DNA of 64,000 nucleotides from Ardenticatenaceae bacterium (GTDB lineage: Bacteria > Chloroflexota > Anaerolineae > Promineifilales > Promineifilaceae): NCBI GenBank assembly GCA_020634455.1, contig JACKBQ010000001.1, positions 2,046,001 through 2,110,000 of the forward strand. The letters are read 5' to 3'. This document shows, piece by piece, positions 35,245-43,259 of the stretch. The notes beneath the pieces are model-generated. The model was not told the DNA's origin and ran no database searches. It was given only the letters and a program-made list of their open reading frames with translations. The position numbers were made by a program, and so were the translations under genes. Each line of letters opens with the position of its first letter. Position 1 is the stretch's first letter.

Positions 35245-35964
35245 TCAGTCGTGCCCCCCAATGTAGGCCAAAATCATCTTCTCCCAATACGGCCAATCGT
35301 GGCTCCAACCGTCCCAAATGCGCAGCGCATTGCCAATGCCCTTGTTCCACAGCGCCGTAGACAAATATTCATTGTTGCTGCGCAGCCCGTCATCTTGCCC
35401 CACGGCCAGAATGATGTCTAGCTGCCGCAGCTGCGCCAGGCGATGCGGGTCACTTTCGTTGGGAATGTAGGCGCAAGGGTTGTTGGCATAAATGTGCCCG
35501 TCTCCGTGCCCGTCGGCCCAACGGCTAATGTCGTAGATACCGCTCAGGCCAATGGCCCGATTCACCAGATCGGGGCGGCGCAGCGCCAGATTGATGGCGT
35601 GGTATGCACCAAAGCTGGCGCCGACGGTAATCAAAAACGGATTCTGGTTTTTTTGCCAGGAAAGTGGCAGCACTTCATTTACCAGGTAGTTTTCGTACTG
35701 CACCTGTCGCCAGGCGCGTGCGCCGGGGTGCTTCCAGTGGGCGTACCAGCTTTCCGCATCTACGCTGTCTACGCAATAAACTTGCAGCCAGCCTTCGCGA
35801 ATTTGGTGGCCTAGCAAGTTCATCATGCCCCGGTCTTCCCATTCATAAAAGCGCCCTTTGGAGGTGGGGAACACCAGCACCCGGGCACCGGCGTGACCAA
35901 CAACCAGCAGCTCCATATCGCGCTCCAGCGCTGGGCTGTACCAACGATGATATTCTCGATTCAT
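35245..35964 (-). CDS. Esterase (alpha/beta hydrolase, esterase-D/antigen-85-like)
   Basis: A 239-residue hydrolase beginning MNREYHRWYSPALERDMELL. The nucleophile elbow GASFGAYHA holds Ser near residue 116. The acid is probably in GQDDGLR and the catalytic His in WDGWSHDWPYW near the end. No signal peptide is seen, so it is cytosolic, unlike antigen 85. As first gene of the esterase/ATP-grasp/CP-ATP-grasp row it could release or transfer the acyl product of the ligases. The intergenic gap to the next gene carries another small repeat (GTTTGCCAGTGTGCCAGTTT near 35158). Confidence 0.85.
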   Translation of the reverse strand: MNREYHRWYSPALERDMELLVVGHAGARVLVFPTSKGRFYEWEDRGMMNLLGHQIREGWLQVYCVDSVDAESWYAHWKHPGARAWRQVQYENYLVNEVLPLSWQKNQNPFLITVGASFGAYHAINLALRRPDLVNRAIGLSGIYDISRWADGHGDGHIYANNPCAYIPNESDPHRLAQLRQLDIILAVGQDDGLRSNNEYLSTALWNKGIGNALRIWDGWSHDWPYWEKMILAYIGGHD

Positions 35965-36206
35965 GTGTGTCTCTCTTCCTACAATTGGACTTAACAGCTA
36001 AAGCTGATTTGGTAAAGATATTGTATCAATGTTTTGGCAATCGCCCTAAAATCTATAATTTTATACTCTTGGCAAAACGGATCGGGGGGCTGTGGGTTAA
36101 ATATGGTGCGTGTTGGGAAACGGCCGTTTCCCTCTGCCTCACATTGTGGTAAAACGTAGGAGAGTAGTGCAATAAAACTGGAAGAAAGAAAATAGGAGAC
36201 CCACTT

Positions 36207-37058
36207 ATGAGCAAAGCAAAAGTGGCGGTTGTTGTAGACAGCACCGCCTACATTCCTCCGGCCCTGGTGGCCCAGTACAATATCCACGTTATCCCCCAGA
36301 TTCTAAACTGGGAAGGCAGCAGCCTGCGTGACGACGTAGACATTAAGCCAGACGCCTTTTATGCCCGCCTGGCCAACGCCAAAGAGATGCCAACCACTTC
36401 CCAACCCTCTGCTGGCGAGTTCCATGAATTTTTTAGCAAGGTGGCAGAAACGGCCGAATCCATCGTCGCCGTCCTCATCTCCAAATCCCTCAGCGGCACG
36501 CAAGCATCAGCTCAGGCCGCTGCCGATATGATGAGCGATTATCCCATCGAAATTGTAGACTCAGAATCGGCCGCAATGGGGTTGGGCTACATGGCGCTGG
36601 CCGCGGCCCGCGCCGCCGAAGCCGGAGCCGATTACCAGGAAGCCGCCGCCGCTGCTCGCGCTTTGGTGAAAGGGATGCGCGTGCTGTTTGTGGTAGACAC
36701 GCTGGAATTTTTGCACCGGGGCGGCCGTATCGGCGGGGCGCAGCGTTTGATCGGCTCCATGCTTTCCATCAAACCGATCCTGCACCTGGTAGATGGCAAG
36801 ATCGAGCCGCTGGCGTCTGTGCGCACCAAGAAGAAAGCGTTAGCGCACCTGATGGAAGTGGCGAAAGAGGAGATGGGCGGCAAAAGTGGGGTGAAAGCGG
36901 CCGTTATCCACGCCGCCGCTGCGGATGATGCCCAAAGTCTGCACGCCCAACTCAGCGAAATCCTGAACCCGGAAGAGATGCACATCGTAGAACTAAGCCC
37001 GGTTGTAGGCGCACACGTTGGCCCCAAGGCCCTGGGCGTGGTGTTTTACGCAGCCTAG
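36207..37058 (+). CDS. DegV family fatty-acid-binding protein
   Basis: A 283-residue cytosolic carrier of fatty acid or acyl phosphate (FakB-like). It starts KVAVVVDSTAYIPPALV, has the conserved TSQPSAGEF loop near residue 63, SKSLSGTQASA near 93 that contacts the head group, and LEFLHRGGRIGG near 167 with the carboxylate-binding Arg. The last strand VGAHVGPKALGVVFY matches the family. AGGAG precedes the ATG. A TATAAT at 36054 may be its -10. A strong terminator follows at 37126. Confidence 0.93.
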   Translation: MSKAKVAVVVDSTAYIPPALVAQYNIHVIPQILNWEGSSLRDDVDIKPDAFYARLANAKEMPTTSQPSAGEFHEFFSKVAETAESIVAVLISKSLSGTQASAQAAADMMSDYPIEIVDSESAAMGLGYMALAAARAAEAGADYQEAAAAARALVKGMRVLFVVDTLEFLHRGGRIGGAQRLIGSMLSIKPILHLVDGKIEPLASVRTKKKALAHLMEVAKEEMGGKSGVKAAVIHAAAADDAQSLHAQLSEILNPEEMHIVELSPVVGAHVGPKALGVVFYAA

Positions 37059-37125
37059 AATCGGTTGACCGTAATCGGTAAGCCGTTATCGGTAAAAGCC
37101 GCCTCTGGCAAAGTTGCACAAAATA

Positions 37126-37160
37126 AAAAGCCTCTCGTCAAAAGGACAAGAGGCTTTTTT
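37126..37160 (+). terminator. Rho-independent terminator of the degV-like gene
   Basis: AAAAGCCTCTCGTC, AAAAG, GACAAGAGGCTTTTTT: a GC-rich stem followed by six T. It is itself enclosed by inverted copies of the CGGTAATC repeat (37064-37112 and 37176-37219), so the whole 37064-37219 region can fold as a nested structure. The A-run on the left also lets it act for the convergent AAA gene. Confidence 0.9.
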
Positions 37161-37213
37161 GCGGAAAGAATCCGCGGCTACCGATTACCGTTCACGGATT
37201 AACGTTTACCGAT

Positions 37214-38512
37214 TTACTGATCCGCCAACGTGGCCGCCATGTTGCCATCTACGAAGTAACTTTCGCACGCTTCATCAAGCAGCTCTGGCGAAAGGCGCGG
37301 GGTGGTGTTGTCGTAATTGCAAATCGAGATGACAGTTTTGATGAGGTCACGCGGATGCACGGCTTGCATGACGCGGTTGGGGCCACGATACCATTTTTGC
37401 AACAGGTGTACAAACGACTTTTTATCGAAGGGCACGTTGAGCGATTTACACGATTCGACAAAGATTTGGTAAAACAGCTTCTCGGTGGGGCCGCCTACTT
37501 CCACCTTCATTTGAATGCGGCGTAGAAATGCGCCATCCACCAGCTGCATGGGGTCCAGGTTGGTCGAAAAGACAATCAACTGGCGGAAGGGCACTTCCAA
37601 ACTTTGCCCCGATTGCAACCGTAGAAAATCAATGCCGCTCTCCAGGGGCACAATCCAGCGGTTAAGCAGCTCTTGCGGGCTAATTTGCTGGCGACCAAAG
37701 TCATCAATGAGGAACATGCCGCCGTTGGCCTTGAGCTGCAATGGGGCTTCATACACTTTGGCAATGGGTTCATAGCGCAAATCTAGCGAACTCATGGTTA
37801 GCTCGCCCCCAACCATGACAGCAGGGCGTTCAAATAGTCGCCATCGTTGATCGTATTTGGGTTTTTCGGAACGGCCGCTTGTTAAAAACCCCGTATGCTG
37901 AATGATCTGATCTTCACCTACAGGCGTATGCACCAGCGGGTCAAAAATGCGGATAATTTGCCCGCCGACGGTAATGGCATCTGGCAACCAAATGGGCGAA
38001 TCGCGGCCAATGAGATGGGCAATTGCCTGGGCAATCGTGGTTTTGCCGTTGCCCGGCGGCCCATACAAAAAGAGGGACGTGCCTGCGTTCACCGCAGGGC
38101 CTAAGCGACGGTCGAAATTATCTGGCAAAATCAAAAAGCCGAGCGCCTGCTTCATCTGTGTCGGGGTAATCCGCTGGTCGCGCTTGGATTGCAGCAAAAT
38201 CGCCTTGGTGTATTTTTCCAATGAAACTGGCACACGCCCCACATATTGGCTGCGCTCAAACGAGTCGCGGGCGCGTTTGGTGCCCGCCTCCGTGAGGCCA
38301 TAGATAAAGCTCAGGCTACCCAGGCCACCAGCACGCTTTACCTCCACCAGGTGCTCCTGCTTCAGGCGGGCCAGCAGCTCATCTACCAGGCTAGGATGAA
38401 TGCCCAGCACCTCGGAGAAACGGGCGATGCTCACATCGCTTTCGTTAAAGAGCAACCGAAAAATAATGTCCTGGATAATTCCGGGAGGGATTCCTAAATT
38501 ATCTAGCTTCAT
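37214..38512 (-). CDS. AAA+ ATPase with N-terminal winged-helix-like region
   Basis: About 432 residues from the ATG at 38512. The N-terminal 120 residues look like a winged helix (FSEVLGIHPSLVDELLARLK). The AAA core has Walker A FLYGPPGNGKTTIAQAIAHL near 160, Walker B MFLIDDFGRQQISPQ near 275 and sensor-like VFSTNLDPMQLVDGAFLRRI near 325. A small helical domain ends it. Membership is closest to MoxR/helicase-loader-like chaperone ATPases by pattern, but the partner is unknown. It lies between the degV-like gene and gyrA and shows no operon link. Confidence 0.85.
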   Translation of the reverse strand: MKLDNLGIPPGIIQDIIFRLLFNESDVSIARFSEVLGIHPSLVDELLARLKQEHLVEVKRAGGLGSLSFIYGLTEAGTKRARDSFERSQYVGRVPVSLEKYTKAILLQSKRDQRITPTQMKQALGFLILPDNFDRRLGPAVNAGTSLFLYGPPGNGKTTIAQAIAHLIGRDSPIWLPDAITVGGQIIRIFDPLVHTPVGEDQIIQHTGFLTSGRSEKPKYDQRWRLFERPAVMVGGELTMSSLDLRYEPIAKVYEAPLQLKANGGMFLIDDFGRQQISPQELLNRWIVPLESGIDFLRLQSGQSLEVPFRQLIVFSTNLDPMQLVDGAFLRRIQMKVEVGGPTEKLFYQIFVESCKSLNVPFDKKSFVHLLQKWYRGPNRVMQAVHPRDLIKTVISICNYDNTTPRLSPELLDEACESYFVDGNMAATLADQ

Positions 38513-38797
38513 AACAGGAGCTAGGAGCTTAATGAGGGGGCCGCTTGACATTTGTTTTCCTGTGGGCAAATAGGCGTTGTATGGAGAACGGCCGTATTTG
38601 CCAATAAATCCGCCGCAGGGAGGGGTAAAAACGGGGGTGTGGCGGACGATGAGTCATACTTCATGTTTAAATAAAAACCACAGCCCAAACAGGCAGCAGT
38701 TGAACTGCTTGAAGTATACGAGGCGGCAACTGGGAATGACATAGGAAATAGGCGGGAAAACGGCCGTCTCACCCCCTTCCTTCTACTCCCCACACGC

Positions 38798-38826
38798 AAA
38801 AAAAGAGCACCGCAATCGCGATGCTC
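38798..38826 (-). terminator. Rho-independent terminator of gyrA
   Basis: Read on the minus strand: GAGCATCGC, GATT loop, GCGGTGCTC, then seven T. The stem has nine pairs with one G-T wobble. It begins about 33 bp after the gyrA stop. The remainder of the 346-bp gap 38513-38858 holds two ACGGCCGT palindromes and no gene. Confidence 0.9.
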
Positions 38827-38858
38827 TGTTCAAGCAAAAAAAGGAACTGCCAGGTGGG

Positions 38859-41414
38859 TTAGCCCGCAGCATCACCAACAGGTAAGCTCTCGCCAGCGCC
38901 ATTCTGCTTGGCTGTTGCTTCGCCATTAGCGCCGTCCGATTCCTCGCCATTCACCTGCGAAAGCCGCCCCTCACGAATGACAGCCACCGACGCTACCGTG
39001 TCGCCTTCACGCAAATCCATCACCCGAACACCCTGCGTCGAGCGTCCCTGTTGCGATATGACATCTGTTGAGGTACGCAAAATGATGCCGTTGGCCGAAA
39101 TACAGGTCACTTCATCTCCTCTGGCTACCACGCGGGCGCTTACAATCTTGCCCGTGCGCTCTGGCGTTAGCACCATCGCCCGCACGCCCTGACCATACCG
39201 ATTTTGCTGCCGATACTCGTCTAACGGCGTTCGCTTACCATACCCTTTTTCAGTAATCACCAACAGATCTTCATCCGGCAGCACGACATCAGCCCCGGCC
39301 ACGTTATCCCAACTATCCAGGCGAATGGCATTCACCCCGGCCGCATTGCGGCCCATCGGCCGTACATCCTCTTCACTAAAGCGGATACCCTTGCCCTGCT
39401 CACTTACAATGATCAAATCTTGCTCACCTTCGGTCAGCTTCACCCAGCCCAGGCTGTCATCCTCCTCCAGATTGATGGCAATCAAACCACTGGGGCGCAC
39501 GTTTTCAAAAACGTTCACCTCTACCCGCTTGATTTTGCCTTTGCGGGTGATCATCGTCAGGTATTCTGCATCTTCAAAGCTGTGCACGGGCAAAGCGGCC
39601 GTAATGCTCTCCTCTGGCATCAGTGGCAAAATGTTCATCAACGAGGTGCCCTTGGCCGTGCGATCCAGTTCGGGAATGTTGTATGCCTTTTCTGCATACA
39701 CCTTGCCCCGATCAGAGAAAAACAGAATGGTGTTGTGCGAGCCAGCCGCAAACAGATGTTCAAGCTGGTCTTCTTCGCGGCGGCCCATGCCAATGAGCCC
39801 CTTGCCGCCCCGCGCTTGCTTGCGGTAAGCGGTAACAGGCGTCCGCTTAATAAAGCCCCGCTGCGTAATGGAAAGCAGCACATCTTCATCGGGAATAATA
39901 TCTTCCATGTTGATGTCAGCATCGGCACCGGGCAAAATCTCCGAAGCGCGGGCATCTCCATATTTCTCCTTAACTTCGTTGATATCTTCCAGAATCAGAC
40001 CCAAAATCTTCTTTTGGTCCGCCAATAACCCTTCCAGATATTCAATGTGCGCCGTTACCTCGCGGTGCTCATCCTCAATCTTCTGCCGCTCCAAAGCGGC
40101 CAGGCGGCGCAACTGCATGTCCAAAATGGCGGTGGCCTGCGGTTCAGACAAGCCAAAACGTTCCATCAGCTGGGTACGGGCAGTATCGGCATCGGGTGAA
40201 CGGCGAATCGTTTCGATGACGTTATCCAAATGCTCCAGGGCGATGAGCAGACCAGCCAAAATGTGCTGCCGCTTGAGCGCCTTATCCAGCTCAAAGCGGG
40301 TGCGTCGGGTAATCACCTCAACGCGGTGCTCGATGTGAATTTGCAAAGCGCGTTTAAGCGATAGCAGGCGGGGCTGCTTGTCTACCAGGGCCAGCATCTG
40401 TACACCAAAGGTAGATTGCAAGGCGGTGTGCTTGTAAAGCTGATTTAGCACCTTTAACGGCTGCGTGTTGCGCTTTAGCTCTACAATAATAGAAATACCG
40501 CGCTTGTCAGACTCATCCCGCAAGTCGCTGATGTCGGTGATGATGCCTTTGTTTACCAGTTCGGCCATACGCTCAATGAGCATGGCTTTGTTTACCTGGT
40601 AAGGAATTTCAGTGATGTTGATGCGCTGGCGTTCTGGATTGCGAGGCAGTGGTTCAATTTCGGCGCGGGCGCGCATGACCACCCGGCCACGCCCGGTGGC
40701 GTAGGCGCTGCGAATGCCTTCGTTGCCGATGATGAGGCCGCCGGTAGAAAAGTCTGGTCCCTTAACAAACTCCATCAGCTCATCGAGGGTGACGTTATCA
40801 ATGTCATCGTAGCGGTCGATAAGATAGGCGATGGCATTGCACAATTCGGTCAGGTTGTGGGGCGGGATGTTGGTGGCCATACCCACGGCGATACCGGTTG
40901 CGCCATTCAATAGCAGATTGGGCAGGCGAGCCGGCAGCAGGTCTGGCTCAGTCAGGCTGTCGTCGAAGTTGGGGGTGAATTCAACGGTGTCTTTGTCTAT
41001 GTCTTCCAGCAGTTCGTGGGCAATACGGGCCAGGCGGGCTTCGGTGTAGCGCATGGCGGCGGCGCTGTCGCCGTCTACGCTACCAAAGTTGCCCTGGCCA
41101 TCTACCAGCATGTAGCGCATGGAGAAGTATTGGGCCATACGCACCATGGCATCGTATACGGCCGTATCGCTGTGCGGGTGATACTTACCGAGCACTTCAC
41201 CGACGATACGGGCGCTCTTGCGGTGGGGGGATGAGGCACGAATGCCCATGTCCCACATGGCATACAAAATGCGGCGGTGGACCGGTTTCAGACCGTCCCG
41301 CGCATCGGGCAAGGCACGGGCTACAATGACGCTCATGGCATAGTCCAGGTAAGAATTACGCATCTCCTGGTTAATATCAATATGGTTAATTGTTCCGATA
41401 TTGTTGTCGTCCAA
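38859..41414 (-). CDS. gyrA: DNA gyrase subunit A
   Basis: An 851-residue subunit that cuts and rejoins DNA during negative supercoiling, working with GyrB (not in the window). The catalytic Tyr is Y123 in AMRYTEARL. The core LPDARDGLKPVHRRILYAMW and six C-terminal beta-pinwheel blades are present. A GyrA-box-like RQQNRYGQGVRAMVL occurs in the C-terminal domain. The quinolone region reads KYHPHSDTAVYDAMVRM: the position equal to E. coli Gly81 is Ser82, Ser83 is Thr84 and Asp87 is Asp88. A terminator follows and a long leader precedes it. Confidence 0.97.
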   Translation of the reverse strand: MDDNNIGTINHIDINQEMRNSYLDYAMSVIVARALPDARDGLKPVHRRILYAMWDMGIRASSPHRKSARIVGEVLGKYHPHSDTAVYDAMVRMAQYFSMRYMLVDGQGNFGSVDGDSAAAMRYTEARLARIAHELLEDIDKDTVEFTPNFDDSLTEPDLLPARLPNLLLNGATGIAVGMATNIPPHNLTELCNAIAYLIDRYDDIDNVTLDELMEFVKGPDFSTGGLIIGNEGIRSAYATGRGRVVMRARAEIEPLPRNPERQRINITEIPYQVNKAMLIERMAELVNKGIITDISDLRDESDKRGISIIVELKRNTQPLKVLNQLYKHTALQSTFGVQMLALVDKQPRLLSLKRALQIHIEHRVEVITRRTRFELDKALKRQHILAGLLIALEHLDNVIETIRRSPDADTARTQLMERFGLSEPQATAILDMQLRRLAALERQKIEDEHREVTAHIEYLEGLLADQKKILGLILEDINEVKEKYGDARASEILPGADADINMEDIIPDEDVLLSITQRGFIKRTPVTAYRKQARGGKGLIGMGRREEDQLEHLFAAGSHNTILFFSDRGKVYAEKAYNIPELDRTAKGTSLMNILPLMPEESITAALPVHSFEDAEYLTMITRKGKIKRVEVNVFENVRPSGLIAINLEEDDSLGWVKLTEGEQDLIIVSEQGKGIRFSEEDVRPMGRNAAGVNAIRLDSWDNVAGADVVLPDEDLLVITEKGYGKRTPLDEYRQQNRYGQGVRAMVLTPERTGKIVSARVVARGDEVTCISANGIILRTSTDVISQQGRSTQGVRVMDLREGDTVASVAVIREGRLSQVNGEESDGANGEATAKQNGAGESLPVGDAAG

Positions 41415-41933
41415 AATGGAGCCTCCACAGAGGGGTTACAGGTGCATGGTTATTGAACAGGCAAACGGCCGTTTCGACCGAAAATGACGCAATTATTGAA
41501 TTGGTTTTGCAAAAATGGCATAGGGCCTAATACAAAAAAAGCACCGGGTTGAGGGTGACAATATATTCTTTATTTCAGGTTAAAACTGGTTCAAATTATA
41601 CCTTATTTTGGGTGATTAAACGACAAATGGAGGTTGCTTAAACTGACAATCTGCTGCATTATTCAGGTTACCTCAATTTCAAAAACTCACATCTGTGCCA
41701 AATTGAAGGTGGCTGAAATCATTTTGCCGTTCCTGCGCATGGTGGTTGATAAGAATTCCTTATCTTCCCCAGAGGTGCTGCCTATTCCGCAACGTCTGTC
41801 ATCTTTTGTCTGTGACATTTGTCATTATGGTCGCTAGAAACTGCTCGGTATAATGTGCAGGCTACATTAGCCAAAGATAAGAATCGCTAATGGCATTATG
41901 TTAATCAAACTCAGGAAAGAATGAGGAGAGAGT
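41415..41933. promoter_or_regulatory. Divergent 519-bp control region between gyrA and the cytochrome module
   Basis: No gene is supported here. A perfect TATAAT on the minus strand (41600-41595) could serve gyrA, leaving a leader of about 175 bp. On the plus strand TATAAT lies near 41850, about 80 bp before the octahaem gene, with only weak -35 matches. One ACGGCCGT (41465) is present. An AAAAAAGCACCGGGTTGAGG stretch shows no hairpin. A 67-codon frame at 41634 has no ribosome site of note. Confidence 0.4.
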
Positions 41934-43214
41934 ATGCAACGTAAACAATGGTTCTTAATGATGCTGTTCATTACGGCCGTTGTCACTCTTGTGGCTGCTT
42001 GTGCCGGCGAACCCGGTGCAGAAGGACCAACTGGGCCAATAGGCGCCCAAGGCCCTCCCGGCCCGCAAGGTGCGCAAGGCGATCAGGGCGTCCCCGGCCC
42101 GTCTGGTCTGGATGGCCTGAGCTATACCCCTCCAACCTTTATCGGCAGCGAAGCGTGTGCCGAATGCCATCAGGAAATCTATGATGTTTTCATGTTGAGC
42201 GGGCATCCATACAAGCTAAATGCTGTTGTAAATGGCCAACCGCCTGAATACCCCTTCACCGAAATTAGCCAACCACCCGCAGGCTACACCTGGGATGATA
42301 TTAGCTATGTTATTGGCGGATATAATTGGAAAGCGCGTTTCATTGATCAGAATGGTTACATCATTACTGGTGCCGATGAAAATGCCACGACCCAATATAA
42401 CCTGTACAACGAAGAGCTGGATTTAGGTGGCGATTGGGTAGGTTACCACGCTGGGGAAGAAAATCTGCCATACAATTGTGGGACATGCCATACAACTGGC
42501 TACAGCCCCATTGGCAACCAGGATGGTCTGCCAGGGTTGGTTGGCACCTGGGCCGCTGGTGGCGTTCAGTGTGAAGAATGTCACGGCGCTGGCAGCCAAC
42601 ATGCCGAGAATCCCATCACGGTACGCGTTCTAATTGACCGAGATGCAGAGTCTTGTGGCGCTTGCCATTCACGGGGTGCCGTTGAGGAAGTGAATGCATC
42701 GGATGGCTTTATTCAGCATCATGAACAGTATGAGGAGTTGTTCCAAAGTAAGCACATCTCTTTAGACTGTGTGGTGTGCCATGATCCACATACCGGTGTT
42801 GTGCAGCTTCGCGAGGCTGGACTAGCCACAACCCGCACGAACTGTGAGAATTGCCACTTCGAGGAAGCACGATTTGAAGCGGGTCACAATAATATTCGTG
42901 TAGACTGTATAGATTGTCATATGCCTCGCATAACCAAGAGTGCTGTCGGTGATCCTGAAATGTTCACTGGGGATTTACGGACGCATATCATGGCCATAGA
43001 CCCGAATCAGGTAGAGCAATTTAATGAAGATGGCACGGTGGCTTATTCGCAAATTTCATTGAATTTTGCCTGCCGTAGCTGCCACAATCCCAATGGCTTT
43101 GCCACCAATGTGACGGATGAAGAACTGCTCTCGGTGGCAGTGGGTTACCATACCCCACCACCGTCGGTTGAAGAAACGGCCGTTGCTGAACCTACAGATT
43201 CAGAGACACCATAA
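41934..43214 (+). CDS. Octahaem c-type cytochrome lipoprotein with collagen-like segment
   Basis: A 426-residue secreted electron carrier. GAGGAGAGAGT precedes the ATG. The signal ends in the lipobox LVAAC with Cys23. Residues about 25-60 are an uninterrupted run of Gly-X-Y triplets (GPTGPIGAQGPPGPQGAQG and on), collagen-like. Eight CXXCH motifs follow: CAECH, CGTCH, CEECH, CGACH, CVVCH, CENCH, CIDCH and CRSCH. The haem part resembles the cytochrome c554/multihaem family by pattern. It is first of four redox genes and should sit outside the membrane with the stalk spacing it from the lipid anchor (inference). Confidence 0.9.
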   Translation: MQRKQWFLMMLFITAVVTLVAACAGEPGAEGPTGPIGAQGPPGPQGAQGDQGVPGPSGLDGLSYTPPTFIGSEACAECHQEIYDVFMLSGHPYKLNAVVNGQPPEYPFTEISQPPAGYTWDDISYVIGGYNWKARFIDQNGYIITGADENATTQYNLYNEELDLGGDWVGYHAGEENLPYNCGTCHTTGYSPIGNQDGLPGLVGTWAAGGVQCEECHGAGSQHAENPITVRVLIDRDAESCGACHSRGAVEEVNASDGFIQHHEQYEELFQSKHISLDCVVCHDPHTGVVQLREAGLATTRTNCENCHFEEARFEAGHNNIRVDCIDCHMPRITKSAVGDPEMFTGDLRTHIMAIDPNQVEQFNEDGTVAYSQISLNFACRSCHNPNGFATNVTDEELLSVAVGYHTPPPSVEETAVAEPTDSETP

Positions 43215-43259
43215 CTGTGATTTTGACCCAATCTCTCACGACATGCATTGGAGGCCACT

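Noticed and set aside
41634..41837. 67-codon frame upstream of the cytochrome module
   Set aside because: A GGAGG-like word precedes it, but the start is not an ATG, composition is atypical and it lies in the control region.
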